The notes below the pieces were generated by a model. The model worked only from the letters and a program-made list of their open reading frames with translations. It did not search any database and was not told the origin of the DNA. From Cydia pomonella (taxonomy: Eukaryota; Arthropoda; Insecta; Lepidoptera; Tortricidae), in the NCBI RefSeq assembly GCF_033807575.1, contig NC_084726.1:2976001-3040000 (forward strand): 64,000 nucleotides of DNA, written 5' to 3'. Made by a program: the position numbers and the translations under genes. This document shows positions 41,778 to 52,834 of this stretch, piece after piece; within the stretch, counting starts at the first letter, position 1, and each line of letters begins with the position of its first letter.

Positions 41778-42000
41778 AAAAAACAGGACAAGGGCGAGTC
41801 GGACTCGCCCACCGAGGGTTCCGTACTTTTTAGTATTTGTTGTTACAGCGGCAACAGAAATACAGTCATCATCTGTGAAAATTTCAACTGTCTAGCTATC
41901 ACGGTTCATGAGATACAGCCTGGTGACAGACGGACGGACGGACGGACAGCGAAGTCTTAGTAATAGGGTCCCGTTTTACCGTTTGGGTACGGAACCCTAA
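41778..42000 (+). repeat. G-family repeat
   Basis: AACAGGACAAGGGCGAGTCG to GGGTACGGAACCCTAAAAAA with a GACG run at 41931-41946. Very similar to 42157-42376. Confidence 0.8.
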
Positions 42001-42156
42001 AAAAGAAATCTATTACGTCCGTGGGCATAATATAGCTCATTTCATCTCAGTATGCTGGCATACAATAACACCGTTTACGAGCAAGTGTGATGAAAAATAA
42101 ATTTCACTGCCGTGTTTTCGTTTTGTTTAAAATATATTATAATACCATTAGTGCTT

Positions 42157-42376
42157 AAAAACCGGACAAGTGCGAGTCGGACTCGCCCACCGAGGCTTCC
42201 CTACTTTTTAGTATGTGTTGTTACAGCGGCAACAGAAGTACATCATCTGTAAAATTTCAACTGTCTAGCTATCACGGTTCATGAGATACAGCCTGGTGAC
42301 AGACGGACGGAAGGACGGAAAGCGGAGTCTTAGTAATAGGGTCCCGTTTTACCCTTTGGGTACGGAACCCTAAAAA
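42157..42376 (+). repeat. G-family repeat
   Basis: ACCGGACAAGTGCGAGTCGG to GGGTACGGAACCCTAAAAAT, a direct repeat of the previous copy about 160 bp downstream. Confidence 0.8.
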
Positions 42377-42504
42377 TGATTTTGGGCCTATGGATGGGCG
42401 CCACGGCGGGCTTGAATGAAGCGTAATCGGCAGGGTCCATTTTTCGACCACTTTTTCGAGCCCTATATGGGCATAAATATTATTATTGCCATTGAGATAA
42501 TATT

Positions 42505-42955
42505 TAATATAATGCGAATGTGGCTTCCAAGTGGTATAACTTAGTGATAGACTATCTAATCAAAGGGTTCAACAACAAATTTGCTAAGGAGCTCTTAGAG
42601 CTCAAAAGACACAAAACCTGCGCGGTGACCAGAATATTGACTGGACACTGTAAGTTGAACAAACACATGTTTCAAATTGGGAAGAAACAAGACGCGACAT
42701 GCAGGTTCTGCAAGGAGTCAGAGGAGACTGCAATGCACATTCTCTGTTCCTGTAGACCACTAATGTCAAAAAGAAGTACCCACTTAGGGCGGCACGTATT
42801 GCAACCCCATGAGGTACAGAACATTACGGCCCAAAGAATCTGGAATTTCCTGGATTCAACGGGCATCAGTAATGAACTTTAAAGGGCTGTCACAATAGAT
42901 CACTACCTGGTCGACGTGGCACTCAAAGGCCCAAAAAAGCCCCAATAATAATAAT
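42505..42955 (+). pseudogene. RNase H-type LINE C-terminus
   Basis: Open frame 42520-42882 reads TCAVTRILTGHCKLNKHMFQ, IGKKQDATCRFCKESEETAM, HILCSCRPL and ends NEL. The CxxC...HxxxxC cluster and LTGH..L..H match the C-terminal tail of RNase H-bearing LINEs; the 40.4-kb remnant carries the related LITGHNTLSKHL. The 3' UTR ends in AATAATAATAA at about 42944-42955. 5'-truncated, no RT. Unbroken over its 120 codons, so fairly young. Confidence 0.7.
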
Positions 42956-42999
42956 AGTGATAGACGTGTGACTTCACATATCCATAAGAAATTAATCAG

Positions 43000-43105
43000 A
43001 GCTCAAGGAGGGTGCGGAGTGTTAGGGTCGGCAACGCGCACGTAACTCCTCTGGAGTTGCAGGCGTACATAGGCTACGTAGACTGCTTACCAACAGTAGG
43101 TAGCA
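43000..43105 (+). repeat. R-family fragment
   Basis: GCTCAAGGAGGGTGCGGAGT, GTTAGGGTCGGCAACGCGCA, GGAGTTGCAGGCGTACATAG, ending near ACTGCTTACC. Confidence 0.7.
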
Positions 43106-43663
43106 GCTGAACTTACAGATTTATAATTCATAACGGTGACTTTTTGATGACGTTTCTTGATTTCGGTTACCTCACCCTTTTTTCCTGCACCGAAGATCAA
43201 ATATCATTCATCACACGACAAAACAACCCTAATGTATTAATGCCTGGAAATGATAATAGCATGAATACTAAAACTATCACATTGAATCCCAAGACGTATA
43301 CGTTGAATAGTTTTGCCAATTAAGCGCTTACCCAAGTGAGATAAGCTTACTGTTTTGCGCTTAGGGGAGAGTAGGGAAATCGCGTATGTATGTACATAGT
43401 GGTGACGCGTGTTTATGTGTTCATTAAACATGCACGCGCGCATGTGTGTGTGTGTGTGTTATGTCTTTGCCTGTTGCATAACTATACTCTGCATCGTTAG
43501 GTATTTAAATAATAATAAACAAAATCTATCTTTCAATGGCTCCTTAAGCCAGTGGAGGGTAGATGAAAACATTACATGATCAAATAATGTATGTTACAGT
43601 CAGGTACAGGCGCGCCTAATAGAGGCCTCGGGCGACCAGAGGGCTGGGGGCTGGCCATACAGC
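43106..43663. other. no gene; (TG)n at 43441-43459
   Basis: A TG dinucleotide run (ATGTGTGTGTGTGTGTGTGT) in otherwise uninformative sequence. Confidence 0.5.
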
Positions 43664-43741
43664 CATACAGCGGGGAAATACGGCCAGCCTTCGAGGCACC
43701 TTGCCTATTGACGGAGATTTGGGCCAAATTTTTAACCTTTA
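43664..43741 (+). pseudogene. REL-LINE C-terminal end
   Basis: Reads IQRGNTASLRGTLPIDGDLG, QIFNL and a stop at 43739. It aligns with IQRGNAASILGTMPQG of the fragment at 21105 and VQRGNAASVMGSF of the intact element. Only about 25 codons remain, from a different subfamily judging by sequence. Confidence 0.55.
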
Positions 43742-44082
43742 GTTTAAGTACTTAGTAAGTTTTATCATGTTTGTTTACTTCTTTGTGTTTGGATATTAAA
43801 ATGTTTATAGGTATACGATAGTAAGTTAATTTTTAAGATAAACTACCTATTTTTGCACCGATTTGCAAAAGCCATTTTATTATTTTGTATTATTTTAGAC
43901 ATACAGGTGTATATTAAGTTGTTACGCACTCCGTTGGCTCAGCGACCCAAAACGAGACTTAGTTTCCGACACAAGACAGCGACACTTTTCTAGATCCTGT
44001 GCGACTTCTCGCTAATTGTTGACTCGACATTCGCGCAGAAGAAAAGAAGAAGAAAGAAGATCCCAACCTCGTCGCCATGGTG
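43742..44082. other. no gene; possible SINE-like repeat at 43925-44058
   Basis: CACTCCGTTGGCTCAGCGAC, CCAAAACGAGACTTAGTTTC and a 3' end GAAGAAAAGAAGAAGAAAGA look like a short retroposon. No convincing pol III boxes. Confidence 0.35.
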
Positions 44083-44095
44083 TGGTTCTGTATCA

Positions 44096-44777
44096 TCATA
44101 TCAGCCTTTTATCGCCCACTGCTGAGCATAGGCCTCTCTTCTAGTACGCCACTCATCCCGGTCCCGAGCCAGTCTCATCCAGAAGTGACCCGCAGTCTTC
44201 CGAATGTCGTCCACCCAACGAGCCAACGGACGCCAGGCACTCCTTTCGTCTGAAAGCGGCCACCATTCCGTTAGCATTTTGGCCCACCTGCCATCACTCT
44301 GCCTGGCAACATGTCCCGCCCAGCTCCATTTTAATTTGGTAATGACGTGTCCGACGTCTTGCACCTTGGTGCGACGTCGGATCTCGATATTCCTCACTCG
44401 GTCTTGAAGTTTGATGCCGAGCATGGCGCGCTCCATGGCTCTCTGTGCCACTTGAATTTTATGCACAGTCTCCTTAGTGAGCGTCCATGTCTCAGCACCG
44501 TAGGTCATGGTGGGCAGGACACATTGGTTAAAGAGGCGAGTTTTCAGGCATTGTGGAATGTGAACGGGTTTGAGGATGACCGCCAGTTTATTGAATGCCG
44601 CCCAACCCAGCTGGATTCTCCTGGAGATCTCCTTCCGTTGGTGTGTTTTGTCAAAAGATAGAATATGTCCAAGATACACGTATTGCTCGACCACCTCCAG
44701 TACTTCGTTTCCAACCATAATAGTTGGAATCGATTCACTAGAGATGTTCGTCATAACTTTAGTCTTGGACATATTCA
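44096..44777 (-). pseudogene. 5'-truncated RTE-like LINE, young
   Basis: Minus-strand frame of about 225 codons without stops: NMSKTKVMTNI, YVYLGHILSFDK, EISRRIQLGWAAFNKLA, LPTMTYGAETWTLTK, then ELKWSWAGHVAR-like (KLKWSWAGHVARQSDGRWAK) and WVDDIRKTAG. This is the region downstream of the RT catalytic box in RTE-like elements. TGGTTCTGTATCA (44083-44095) and TGGTTCTGTGTCA (44778-44790) form a 13-bp target duplication with one mismatch. Because it lacks the catalytic RT and endonuclease it is dead on arrival, although its frame is intact. Confidence 0.8.
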
Positions 44778-44790
44778 TGGTTCTGTGTCA

Positions 44791-45019
44791 AAACGTTTCC
44801 TATAACTACCTACATATATAACAAAGAGAAGTTACTACATTGATAATTTTTTTAATCCATTATTTGTTAAACTGTTCATGGTTGCCCGACTTTCCCCTTC
44901 GTTAAGCTTTCGGCAATAATTTCACTTTACATAAAGCTCGGCTTAACTATTAAGATAGTGAGATTAACTGCCACCAGAGCAATTTCAGGCTTTTCAGCTT
45001 CGCTTTATTTTCAACAAAT
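44791..45019. other. no gene seen
   Basis: Uninformative AT-rich spacer. Confidence 0.25.
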
Positions 45020-45380
45020 AAAGGTCACGTTCGGATGTCAACTGCAGCTGCATTACTGTTGCGATATTACTGCTGTCTGTCTCTGTCTATCAATTGCCTT
45101 AATAAATTGAGTGACGTTTTCATGACATTGACTCGAATCTACGCTGCAACAGTAAAGGTGACGTTTGGATGTCAATTGCAGCTGCATTACTGTTGCGACA
45201 TGACTGCTGTCTGTCCGCCTGTCAATTTCTTTGATAAAATGAGTGACGTAGACAGGACATCGCTCGAAGCTACTCTGCAACAGTAAATATGGCGTTCGGA
45301 TGTCAACTGCAGCTGCATTACTGTTGCGGCGTGTTTGTTACAGTAAGTGACGTTTGCTGCTGAATTACTGCCGCACATTA
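45020..45380. repeat. tandem copies of a TIR-like end, about 132-135 bp period
   Basis: GTTCGGATGTCAACTGCAGC or variants begin at about 45029, 45163 and 45295, each followed by TGCATTACTGTTGCG. The same GTTCGGAT...GCATTACTG pattern forms the ends of the 3281-7601 block. Confidence 0.7.
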
Positions 45381-45460
45381 CGTTCATTCCGACCCACTAC
45401 CTTTGATGTGCGGATAAAAAACCGACACCGTGGCCATCCCATCGCCATCCCACTGCGCCA

Positions 45461-45652
45461 TAAGTGCAAGGCCTGAGTGGACGCTCGAAGCGGAGAGTTC
45501 GGCGGGGCGTGCAGCGTGGCGTCGGGCTCACAAGTGATGTGAGCAGCGTGTACTAAGGCCGCTCCTATACGTTTGCATTTGTTTAACATGCACACCGCAC
45601 GCCCCGCTCCGCTGCACGCCCGACTCGAGCGTCCACTCAGGCCTTACACTTA
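45461..45652. mobile_element. GC-rich MITE
   Basis: TAAGTGCAAGGCCTGAGTGG, then ACGCTCGA at the left, with the complement (TCGAGCGTCCACTCAGGCCT, TACACTTA) at the right. The interior has inverted GCGGGGCGTGCAGCG-like segments. Confidence 0.75.
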
Positions 45653-45653
45653 A

Positions 45654-45893
45654 GCCATCCAAGACTATTGCCCTCTCTACAGGCTGACCCATCTTAGTGG
45701 GCCAGTATGAAGGCCCATCGTGTAGAGGAGCCATTACATTTATGTCTTGCATAGCCGGTAAAAAGGTACTGTATCAGACTCATCACTGAATAATTATTTT
45801 GTACATGTACGTATTACTCGAAAATCAAACCTACATTTATTCTGAAAGTAGACCGGACAAGCGTTTACATTTTTTGTTTACTTAAAACAAACA
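45654..45893. other. short repeat remnant
   Basis: CTCTACAGGCTGACCCATCT and GGCCCATCGTGTAGAGGAGC are partly inverted at 45675-45735, suggesting a further small MITE. The rest is AT-rich. Confidence 0.3.
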
Positions 45894-45999
45894 GGCCTAT
45901 TCGAACATGCACCTGACATCAGACCGATATTTAAATGATATCAGTTAGCAGTCATTCGTGCATTTATTTCGCTCTAATTTGTCCGTACAAACCCCGTTT

Positions 46000-47120
46000 T
46001 TTGGACTACATCCAAAAGAGAGGTATGCGCACTGTGAATGTCATCTCCCTTTATGTGGTAGGGCACATCACAGCGGATAGCGAATACCATTCCAGATCTA
46101 GAGCAGAGGCCAACTGGGGAACTACCTCCACCTTACAGAAAACCGCAGCTAAATAACACCCGACCCGACTCAGAGTGTTGTGTTCCTGTCGGTGAGTAAG
46201 GTTGCCAGCACTCAACGAGGAGTGAAGTGTTAGGGTCGGCAACGCGCATGTACCATCTCTGGAGTTACATTCTTCGGAGACTGTGTGATGTTGTCCCACG
46301 CGTTGGGACAGGTGTGGCGACATATGATCTCCCTTAGTCCAGACGGACCTCGGGTTGTCTCTCGGCTTAGCTCAGGTGTGAGGGGACACAGGGATTGATA
46401 AAGAAACACTGGTTTATAACTAGATAGTCTGCTGTCTTTCATGCCGGTTTATTTATAGAACTCTACTTATGCTAGAACCTACGCTACTGAGCGCGGGACC
46501 TGATCCCTTATCTGGGATATTACGGACGGGCGCGAGTCCCTAAACTACTCGCGACAACTATACGGAGTTGTGCTGACCCCCCGGGACGGTTACCGGGGTC
46601 AGTATAAGGATCGGTTCTATCGAAGGGTAGCGTGCCCACACGTCGCACTGGTCTGACCCTTCGTAGGAGTGACGGGAAGCAAGGATCGGGATATGTGTTA
46701 GTGCGTCTACCCCTACACGGCACCATCTATCCCTTTTTCGGAAAAGGCAGAGAGACCTCTACCAAAGATTGTGCGCAGGCGCGTGACCACACGCCGCGCG
46801 AAAACCAAGGGTTGAAGGGGAAAGGAAGCTCTGGATGCTGGTGCGTGCCCGCAAAGCCAGAGTGCAGTGCCCCTAGCAGCCTATCCGAGACTGCGAGAAA
46901 CACTGCCGCGACGCTGGACTGCTGGACATCGTTTGACACCCCCCGTCAGGCCGCGCGACGCTGGAAGCGCGCGGCGTCATATGCGGATCCTAGCGGCGAG
47001 ACGCGCAGGGGGGCGGACGTCGCGTTGCTGCCTTGTATTGTGTGCGCGCTGTGAGCGCGTCATCACAACTGCTTACCATCAGGCGGGCCGTATGCTTGTT
47101 TGCCACCGACGTGTATAAAA
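46000..47120 (+). repeat. R-family repeat split by a solo LTR
   Basis: GGACTACATCCAAAAGAGAG through TCTCTGGAGTTACA to ACTG at 46283, resuming at 47068 with ACTGCTTACCATCAGGCGGG and ending GTATAAAAAAAA. Confidence 0.8.
46284..47067. mobile_element. solo LTR, 784 bp, GC-rich
   Basis: Starts TGTGATG and ends CATCACA (canonical TG...CA with short inverted ends), flanked by a 4-bp direct repeat ACTG (46280-46283, 47068-47071). The R-family repeat is continuous once this segment is removed. No primer-binding site, polypurine tract or coding domain is associated, so this is an LTR left by recombination. The GC-rich composition contrasts with its surroundings. Open frames inside are not credible genes. 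Confidence 0.75.
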
Positions 47121-47225
47121 AAAAGTATTAGTGCGAGCGAGACGCCTGCGCGAATGACAGTTACCTGATATGATTCCAATATGATTCAAATATCAGCTTG
47201 ATGTCAGTGCACGTTCGAATTGACC

Positions 47226-47701
47226 TGAAGGTTATTCTTTCAAACTTAATATTATTGGAATTAAAATCTTGGAGACACAATTTACATCCTTAAAGATAAT
47301 GTGACGATATTTTTTTAGTATTTATATAATTATTTGTTTGTTTTAACTGTATCGCTTAGAGACTTTTACATGTCGAAAGTTTTTTTCGTTTAATTTGACA
47401 TTTGGAGACTGCCTACATCTCCAAGTAATTCATTATTATTTTATTGAATTGTATTTTGTAATTGTTGATGATTTATTTTTATTCTAAAACCACTTGACAT
47501 GACAAAGTACCCTTATTGCCTATTTGCTAAATTATGTTTGAATTTGAGTTTGAGTTTGAAACAATACGGTCAGATTTCCCGAATGCCATTATGACTTGTC
47601 CCATTAGTAGCAATTAATAAATAATTGGTAATGGCTCACCGCTACTACAAAGGGGTAAGGCAACGCCTCGGGGCCAAGATGTACGTGAACTAGAAAAGGT
47701 A
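47226..47701. other. AT-rich, no gene seen
   Basis: No coding signal. A TTTGAATTTGAGTTTGAGTT simple stretch occurs near 47535. Confidence 0.3.
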
Positions 47702-47709
47702 CCTCCAGC

Positions 47710-48060
47710 CAAGCCTTGGAAACCGGTTAAATTTCCAAACCGGTATCATGTACTTGGCGCAAAGCCTTTTAATTTCTGTTTCGCTTAAAACCGTTATTTT
47801 TAAACCGGTTTTTATGATAACAGTTATTGTCAAATTAACCGGTTTAGAGCAATAAAAACCGGTTTCTTTCTATGTCAATGTCTATTTTTATTTACGTGGC
47901 ATACCGCCAGGCCAGCCGGCCGTTTCGTCGCTTGTCGAATAAACCGGTTTTTTTAAGGTTACAATTAAGTTCTTAAAACGTTCGCATTCTTATAAAAGTT
48001 CGGAGGAAAACCGAAATAAACCGGTATTTAGCGGTATTCGGAAACTGGTTCTGAGCCTTG
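47710..48060 (-). mobile_element. hAT-like MITE with AACCGGTTT boxes, copy 2
   Basis: TIR-like ends CAAGCCTTGGAAACCGGTTA and TTCGGAAACTGGTTCTGAGC with CTTG, flanked by a perfect 8-bp duplication CCTCCAGC (47702-47709, 48061-48068). It is in opposite orientation to copy 1, with CGTTTCGTCGCTTGTCGAAT and GTACTTGGCGCAAAG shared. About six ACCGGTT boxes. Confidence 0.85.
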
Positions 48061-48331
48061 CCTCCAGCCATTACGTATGTATTGAGCGCATTGGTCTATT
48101 TGATATCACCTGTCTCTTTCTAACATCTGTCTTTCTCATCAGGCAACTCGACATCCGATATGGGATTGGCACTTCCGATAATATTAGTCATATCGGACCG
48201 ATAATTTTTGTTTAAGTGCGTATATGTGTAACCTAACACGCTCATCCTCGCTTCTCTCGTTGTCGCACCTATCTTTCGCCTCTGGCGAAACACATTGAAA
48301 ACTAGTAAGCAGGATAGCGGATTCAAAAACT
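48061..48331. other. no gene seen
   Basis: Repeated TCCGATA/TATCGGA words around 48155-48205 (inverted CCGATATGGG and CATATCGGAC) suggest a small foldback. No ORF. Confidence 0.3.
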
Positions 48332-48648
48332 TTCTTCTTCTTCCTCGCGTTGTCCCGGCATTTTCCACGGCTCATGGGAGCCTGGGGTCCGCTTGACAAC
48401 TAATCCCAAGATTTGGCGTAGGCACTAGTTTTTACGAAAGCGACTGCCATCAGACCTTCCAACCCAGAGGATAAACTAGGCCTTGTTGGGATTAGTCCGG
48501 TTTCCTCACGATGTTTTCCTTCACCGAAAAGCGACTGGTAAATATCAAATGATATTTCGTACATAAGTTCCGAAAAACTCATTGGTACGAGCCGGGGTTT
48601 GAACCCGCGACCTCCGGATTGCAAGTCGCACGCTCTTACCGCTAGGCA
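48332..48648 (-). mobile_element. SINE-A copy, minus
   Basis: Full-length in complement: tail TTCTTCTTCTTCCTCGCG, core ACGATGTTTTCCTTCACCGA, B box GTTTGAACCCGCGACC, A box CTCTTACCGCTAGGC. Confidence 0.85.
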
Positions 48649-49211
48649 AAAACTCTAACACTTTTAATTGACTTATATATTTTATGCAGAGTACTGCGAA
48701 CGCTTAATATACGTAACACTTGTTTTCTTTAAACCATACTAGTCATAGTTAATATTGTTTCTTTTTTAATAAGTAAATACCACTTTCCGTCATATAAAAC
48801 CCCGCATAAAATGTTCTAAACGTCAGCCAAGAAAATATTAGTATTAAAAATTGGAGCAGCAAAATAACTTAAACATTTTTGCGTCATCCTGAACAAGTGT
48901 ACATCTTAATTTCATAAAATTTCGGTTATAAAAACCAGCTAGATGCAAAAAGGCAAAACACCTACACATTTTCCGGCTTTAAATATAATTTACAAGTACG
49001 CTCCCCTGAGCTCTGAGGTGCTCTATTTAAAAATGTAAATCCTTGGCAATCTTGGCTTAATAAGGGACATATCCTCGTATCACCGGACTAAAAATAAAGA
49101 AGCCCTTTATTCTTTGTAAAGCTGTTACAGATAAATTTGAAAATAGAACTTAAAATTATTGTTTTAATTGTTCAAGCATCCCTAAATGGGTAAAGGCCTC
49201 CTCCAATGCTA
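48649..49211. other. AT-rich, no gene seen
   Basis: No element boundary or coding signal recognised. Confidence 0.25.
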
Positions 49212-49745
49212 TCTTTTTTTTTTTTTTTTTTTTTAATTTATTTATCCAAAAAAAGTTGGTACAATATATATTTACATAATATTTCGCCAAACATAACGTT
49301 TATCGGCGAATGTTGCACTCACTTACAGTTTTTGTGTACCCGATCTTATCTTATGTACTATTTATTTATCTAAGTATTTATGAATATGACTTATTCTAAG
49401 TATTATATGTATGTATGTAGGTGTGTATTGTTTTTCTTATCTGAAAAAACTAGTTGCCCAAGCTTGGGATCTTTTTATATATTTTATTTATTTATTTTTA
49501 AGTTGAGGCACGTTTTGAGTTGAGGTATTTAGTAGCAACTTTTTCAGTTTCGTTTTAAACACGTTTTTGCTGCTACACTCGTCTTCAAAGGAAATTTTGT
49601 TAAAAATTCGCGGTGTGAGATAGCTGCGCGTTCGTTCACCATAGTAGTTGTTGGCGGTGGGCTCCGCGTACCTACGGCGCTCTAACCCTCTTTGCGGTCG
49701 TGTGTACACTCGCGGCGTTTTAAACTCAGAACAATTAAACTGATC
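49212..49745 (-). pseudogene. 5'-truncated LINE with poly(A) tail
   Basis: Minus strand reads VYTRPQRGLERRRYAEPTAN, NYYGERTRSYLTPRIFNKIS, VFKTKLKKLLLN and a stop, followed by a 3' UTR and a tail of about 22 A (poly-T at 49212-49234 on the + strand). The R.Y..P....YGERT..Y..PRIFN pattern is the extreme C-terminus common in Jockey/CR1-type LINEs. The catalytic parts are missing. The long uninterrupted tail implies a recent insertion. Confidence 0.65.
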
Positions 49746-50430
49746 AGTTGCTAATAATCTATTTGTCCCTGTCCTGTGCTACTATCATCCAGTCTGTACT
49801 AGCTGTTCTTTTTAACCGACTTCAACATTTCAAAAGGTGGAGGTTCTCAATTCGGTTCTGTTTTATACTTCATAACTCCGTCATTTCTGATGATGGGCTC
49901 CATGAGGAAACGAGGGAACTCTTCAAATGTGAAAGGCACACATATAGTGATTTTGAACAAATCAAGCATTAACATTTAAAAATGTTGATATCTGATGAAG
50001 TGAAACTGCTGATGAACAGAATGGAACTCTTCAATGACGCATAGTTCACGTTTAGCGATTTGTCCTCTGCTGTGTTTGTTAAGCAAAATAGATTTTCAAG
50101 ACAGTTTTTTTTTATTTCATTGCATGAAATCCAAAATCAACAATAATCTTTCTTTCACCGGTCTCCCTCATCGAAGTCGTTTTTTTTTATTATTATATCT
50201 TCGCCCTAACGCATCGGTGATCTGCCATGGCCTCTTCTTCCAAGTGGGCCTCTTCATTCTGTAACTTTAAGTGTCCCTCTCTGCTCTGTTAGTCTTGCTG
50301 TAAACACTGGACAGGACACCACTTCCACTCAAGTTTCTTTGCATAAGTCAGGACGTCTGTTGCCCCTGTTTGTTTCTCTTATTTTAGAGTGTCTTGTTTT
50401 CACCGGACTAATACAGAAGGTAATATAAGC
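49746..50430. other. repeat remnants, no gene
   Basis: TTTAACCGACTTCAACATTT, AAAAGGTGGAGGTTCTCAAT near 49812 resembles a common dispersed repeat start. 50150-50390 has no stable open frame. Confidence 0.35.
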
Positions 50431-50740
50431 GGTGGTGGCCTAGCGGTAAGAGCGTGCGACTTGCAATCCCGAGGTCGCGGCTTCAAACTCCGGCTCGTAC
50501 CAGTGAGTTTTTATCGTTTGATATTTACCAGTCGCTTTTCGGTGAAGGAATACATCGTGAGGAAACCGGACTAATCACAATACGATCTAGTTTACTCTCT
50601 GGGTTGGAAGTTCAGTTGGCAGTCGCTTTCGTAAAAACTAGTGCCTACGCCAATTCTGGGGATTAGTTGTCAAGCGGACCCCAGGCTCCTATGAGCCGTG
50701 GCAAAAATGCCGGGACAATGCGAGGAAGAAGAAGAAGAAG
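50431..50740 (+). mobile_element. SINE-A, near full length
   Basis: A box GGTGGCCTAGCGGTAAGAGC, B box GCGGCTTCAAACTCCGG, core CAGTCGCTTTTCGGTGAAGG and ACATCGTGAGGAAACCGGAC, 3' end CGAGGAAGAAGAAGAAGAAG. AAGGTAA occurs just upstream (50417) and directly after (50738), a possible target duplication. Confidence 0.9.
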
Positions 50741-51587
50741 GTAAATGTTTTTAGGGTCTTTTAAAGCCTCTTCCAGTAAAATTACCTCCTCAATGCTTTA
50801 ATAATTCCCTTTGTTGCGAATGGCGATCGTTTGTACGGGACCCGTAATTGGGAACGAGCGAGACGCATTACACTAGCGGAAAGAGAGAGAGAATCGAGGT
50901 CAGTTTCTTGGGATTAACGAAGATTGAGCTATTGTAATTGTTTTGTGCGTTTGGAAGTTTTCGAGGGCGGTTTTGAACCCAAAAGGTAAACGATGAAATT
51001 GATAAGTATGGTGTTTCAGTCCGGTTATATTGTTATTAAAACGAGTATAGGGTATTTTTTTTTAATAATGAAATTCCTGGGATTTCATGGATGATGGATT
51101 GGATGGATGTAAGATGGTACAACCTACTATGTACAAGAAAACGTACGAGAACGGTAGATGGCAGCACTTGCTTTAGCGTGAAGTGTCAATGAACATGTTT
51201 ATGTTTCCGATTCAGGCCACAAGATGGCAGACCCTCCAACGCGCACGGTTCCTATAGGAAACTCCCTATAGCTCTATTTACTATAAACATTATGTGAACA
51301 TTTATTGTCAAGCACATTATTGTGCCTCAAGTCTCAATAATGATTACATAACTGATAAGGAATTAATAAGGTGGTTACCAACACCATGGCATCCGGAAAC
51401 CACTGATGATACTGGTGGTAACCGTCTAAACCTTGTGTATTTGTGTGTGTGTGCTTTGGTTAGGGTAGTTAATTTTAATTAATTTATGCGAAATTAGATA
51501 AACAAAATATATTAAACTCAGTTAAAGCATTTTTACGCTTACTATAATGCACAGTACTTAATTGAGTAACTAACTACGTATTTTTTT
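50741..51587. other. no gene seen
   Basis: Mixed repeat remnants. GATGGCAGCACTTGC and AAGATGGCAGACCC near 51158 and 51224 are short similar words. No coding signal. Confidence 0.25.
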
Positions 51588-51918
51588 ATACTACATCGGT
51601 GGCAAACAAGCATACGGCCCGCCTGATGGTAAGCATTCTCTGTAGCCTATGTATGCCTGAAACTCCAGACGGGCTACATGCGCGTTGCCGACCCTAACAC
51701 TCCACACTCTCGTTGAGTTCTAGCAAACTTACTCACCGGCAGGAACACAACACTATGAGTAGGATCTAGTGTTATTTGGCTGCGGTTTTCTGTAAGGTGG
51801 AGGTACTTCCCCAGGTACTAGATTTGGAATGGCATCCGCTGTGCTGTACCCTACCACACAAAGCGAGATGACATTCACCATGCCCATACCTCTTTTTTGG
51901 ACGTAGTTTAAGGACGTA
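51588..51918 (-). repeat. R-family repeat, longest copy
   Basis: TTTTTTATACTACATCGGTG to CCATACCTCTTTTTTGGACG, TAGTTTAAGG. It includes every segment seen in the partial copies, about 330 bp, so it is the reference for the family. Confidence 0.8.
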
Positions 51919-52051
51919 CCCGTATTATTAGAATTTCCATCAACCTTACAATTCGAGCTGTAAAAAAATCATAAGATATATAGATATCAGCTGGGCCTCT
52001 TCTTGGATTGGAAAATTTCAGGTAAATATCTATGTCACGTTGACGGGGATA

Positions 52052-52333
52052 ATAATAAATAAATAATAAATAAATAAATAAATATTATGGGACATTATTA
52101 CACAAATTGACTAAGTCCCACAGTAAGCTCAATAAGGCTTGTGTTGAGGGTACTTAGACAACGATATATATAATATATAAATATTTATAAATACTTAAAT
52201 ACATAGAAAACAGCCATGACTCAGGAACAAATATCCATGCTCATCACACGAATAAATGCCCTTACCAGGATTTGAACCCGGGACCATCAGCTTCGTAGGC
52301 AGGGTCACTACCCACTAGGCCAAACCGGTCGTC
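52052..52333 (-). mobile_element. SINE-B, near full length, minus
   Basis: Tail (AAATAAAT)n, GGGACATTATTACACAAATT, B box GGATTTGAACCCGGG, A box CTAGGCCAAACCGGTCGTC. Confidence 0.9.
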
Positions 52334-52834
52334 GTGGCCGGTGGGATGGCCTCTTAGCTGCGCAACTGCAGCTTAGGCGAAAAATCCTGCATAAAATAAA
52401 ACTCGGGAATCAAGGTTACATTCTCGACATTCTCCTTCTCCAAAACTAGACCAACAGTAAGGACATTTTGGGAACGGAATGAGAAATAAATTATGTGTGT
52501 CTGACCTTTTTGATTTTTGCGTGTATGTTTGCCAGTTCACGGCAATTTACCACTAATGTATCCTCTTAATAGCGCGAAGTAGCCAACAGAACAGCGTCAT
52601 CTACCGTGAAATTGGGCAACTATAAAACAAAACATTTAACAGCATTACAAATTACTCTGCTTAATGAAGAATATAAAAGTGAACTTAACCAAAGGAAAAC
52701 GAATAAAAGTATCCATAGCCGGCCAATTAACGAATTTGGTTTAATTATGAAAATTGGAGCGAAAAAGACTGAGGTCTTTATGTTTTTAAAGTAAAAATAC
52801 GGCTTTGGACTGTCTGCAATGTTTGTGTACACAG
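52334..52834. other. no recognised gene
   Basis: A 62-codon frame at 52606-52794 (MKLGNYKTKHLTALQITLLN start) is lysine-rich and AT-rich in codon use. I do not recognise it and take it as chance. Confidence 0.25.

Larger units (their letters stand above)
45894..47225. mobile_element. outer MITE of a three-level nest
   Basis: The left end (GGCCTATTCGAACATGCACC, TGACATCAG, ...GCAGTCATTCGTGC) is matched in complement by 47125-47225 (GCGCGAATGACAGTTACCTG ... GTGCACGTTCGAATTG). An R-family repeat, itself split by a solo LTR, occupies the middle. Confidence 0.6.

Noticed and set aside
46284..47067. Several long overlapping open frames on both strands
   Set aside because: They lie in a GC-rich solo LTR, where stop codons are rare by composition, and show no motif.
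52606..52794. 62-codon lysine-rich frame
   Set aside because: AT-rich codon use, no homology I recognise and no splice context.
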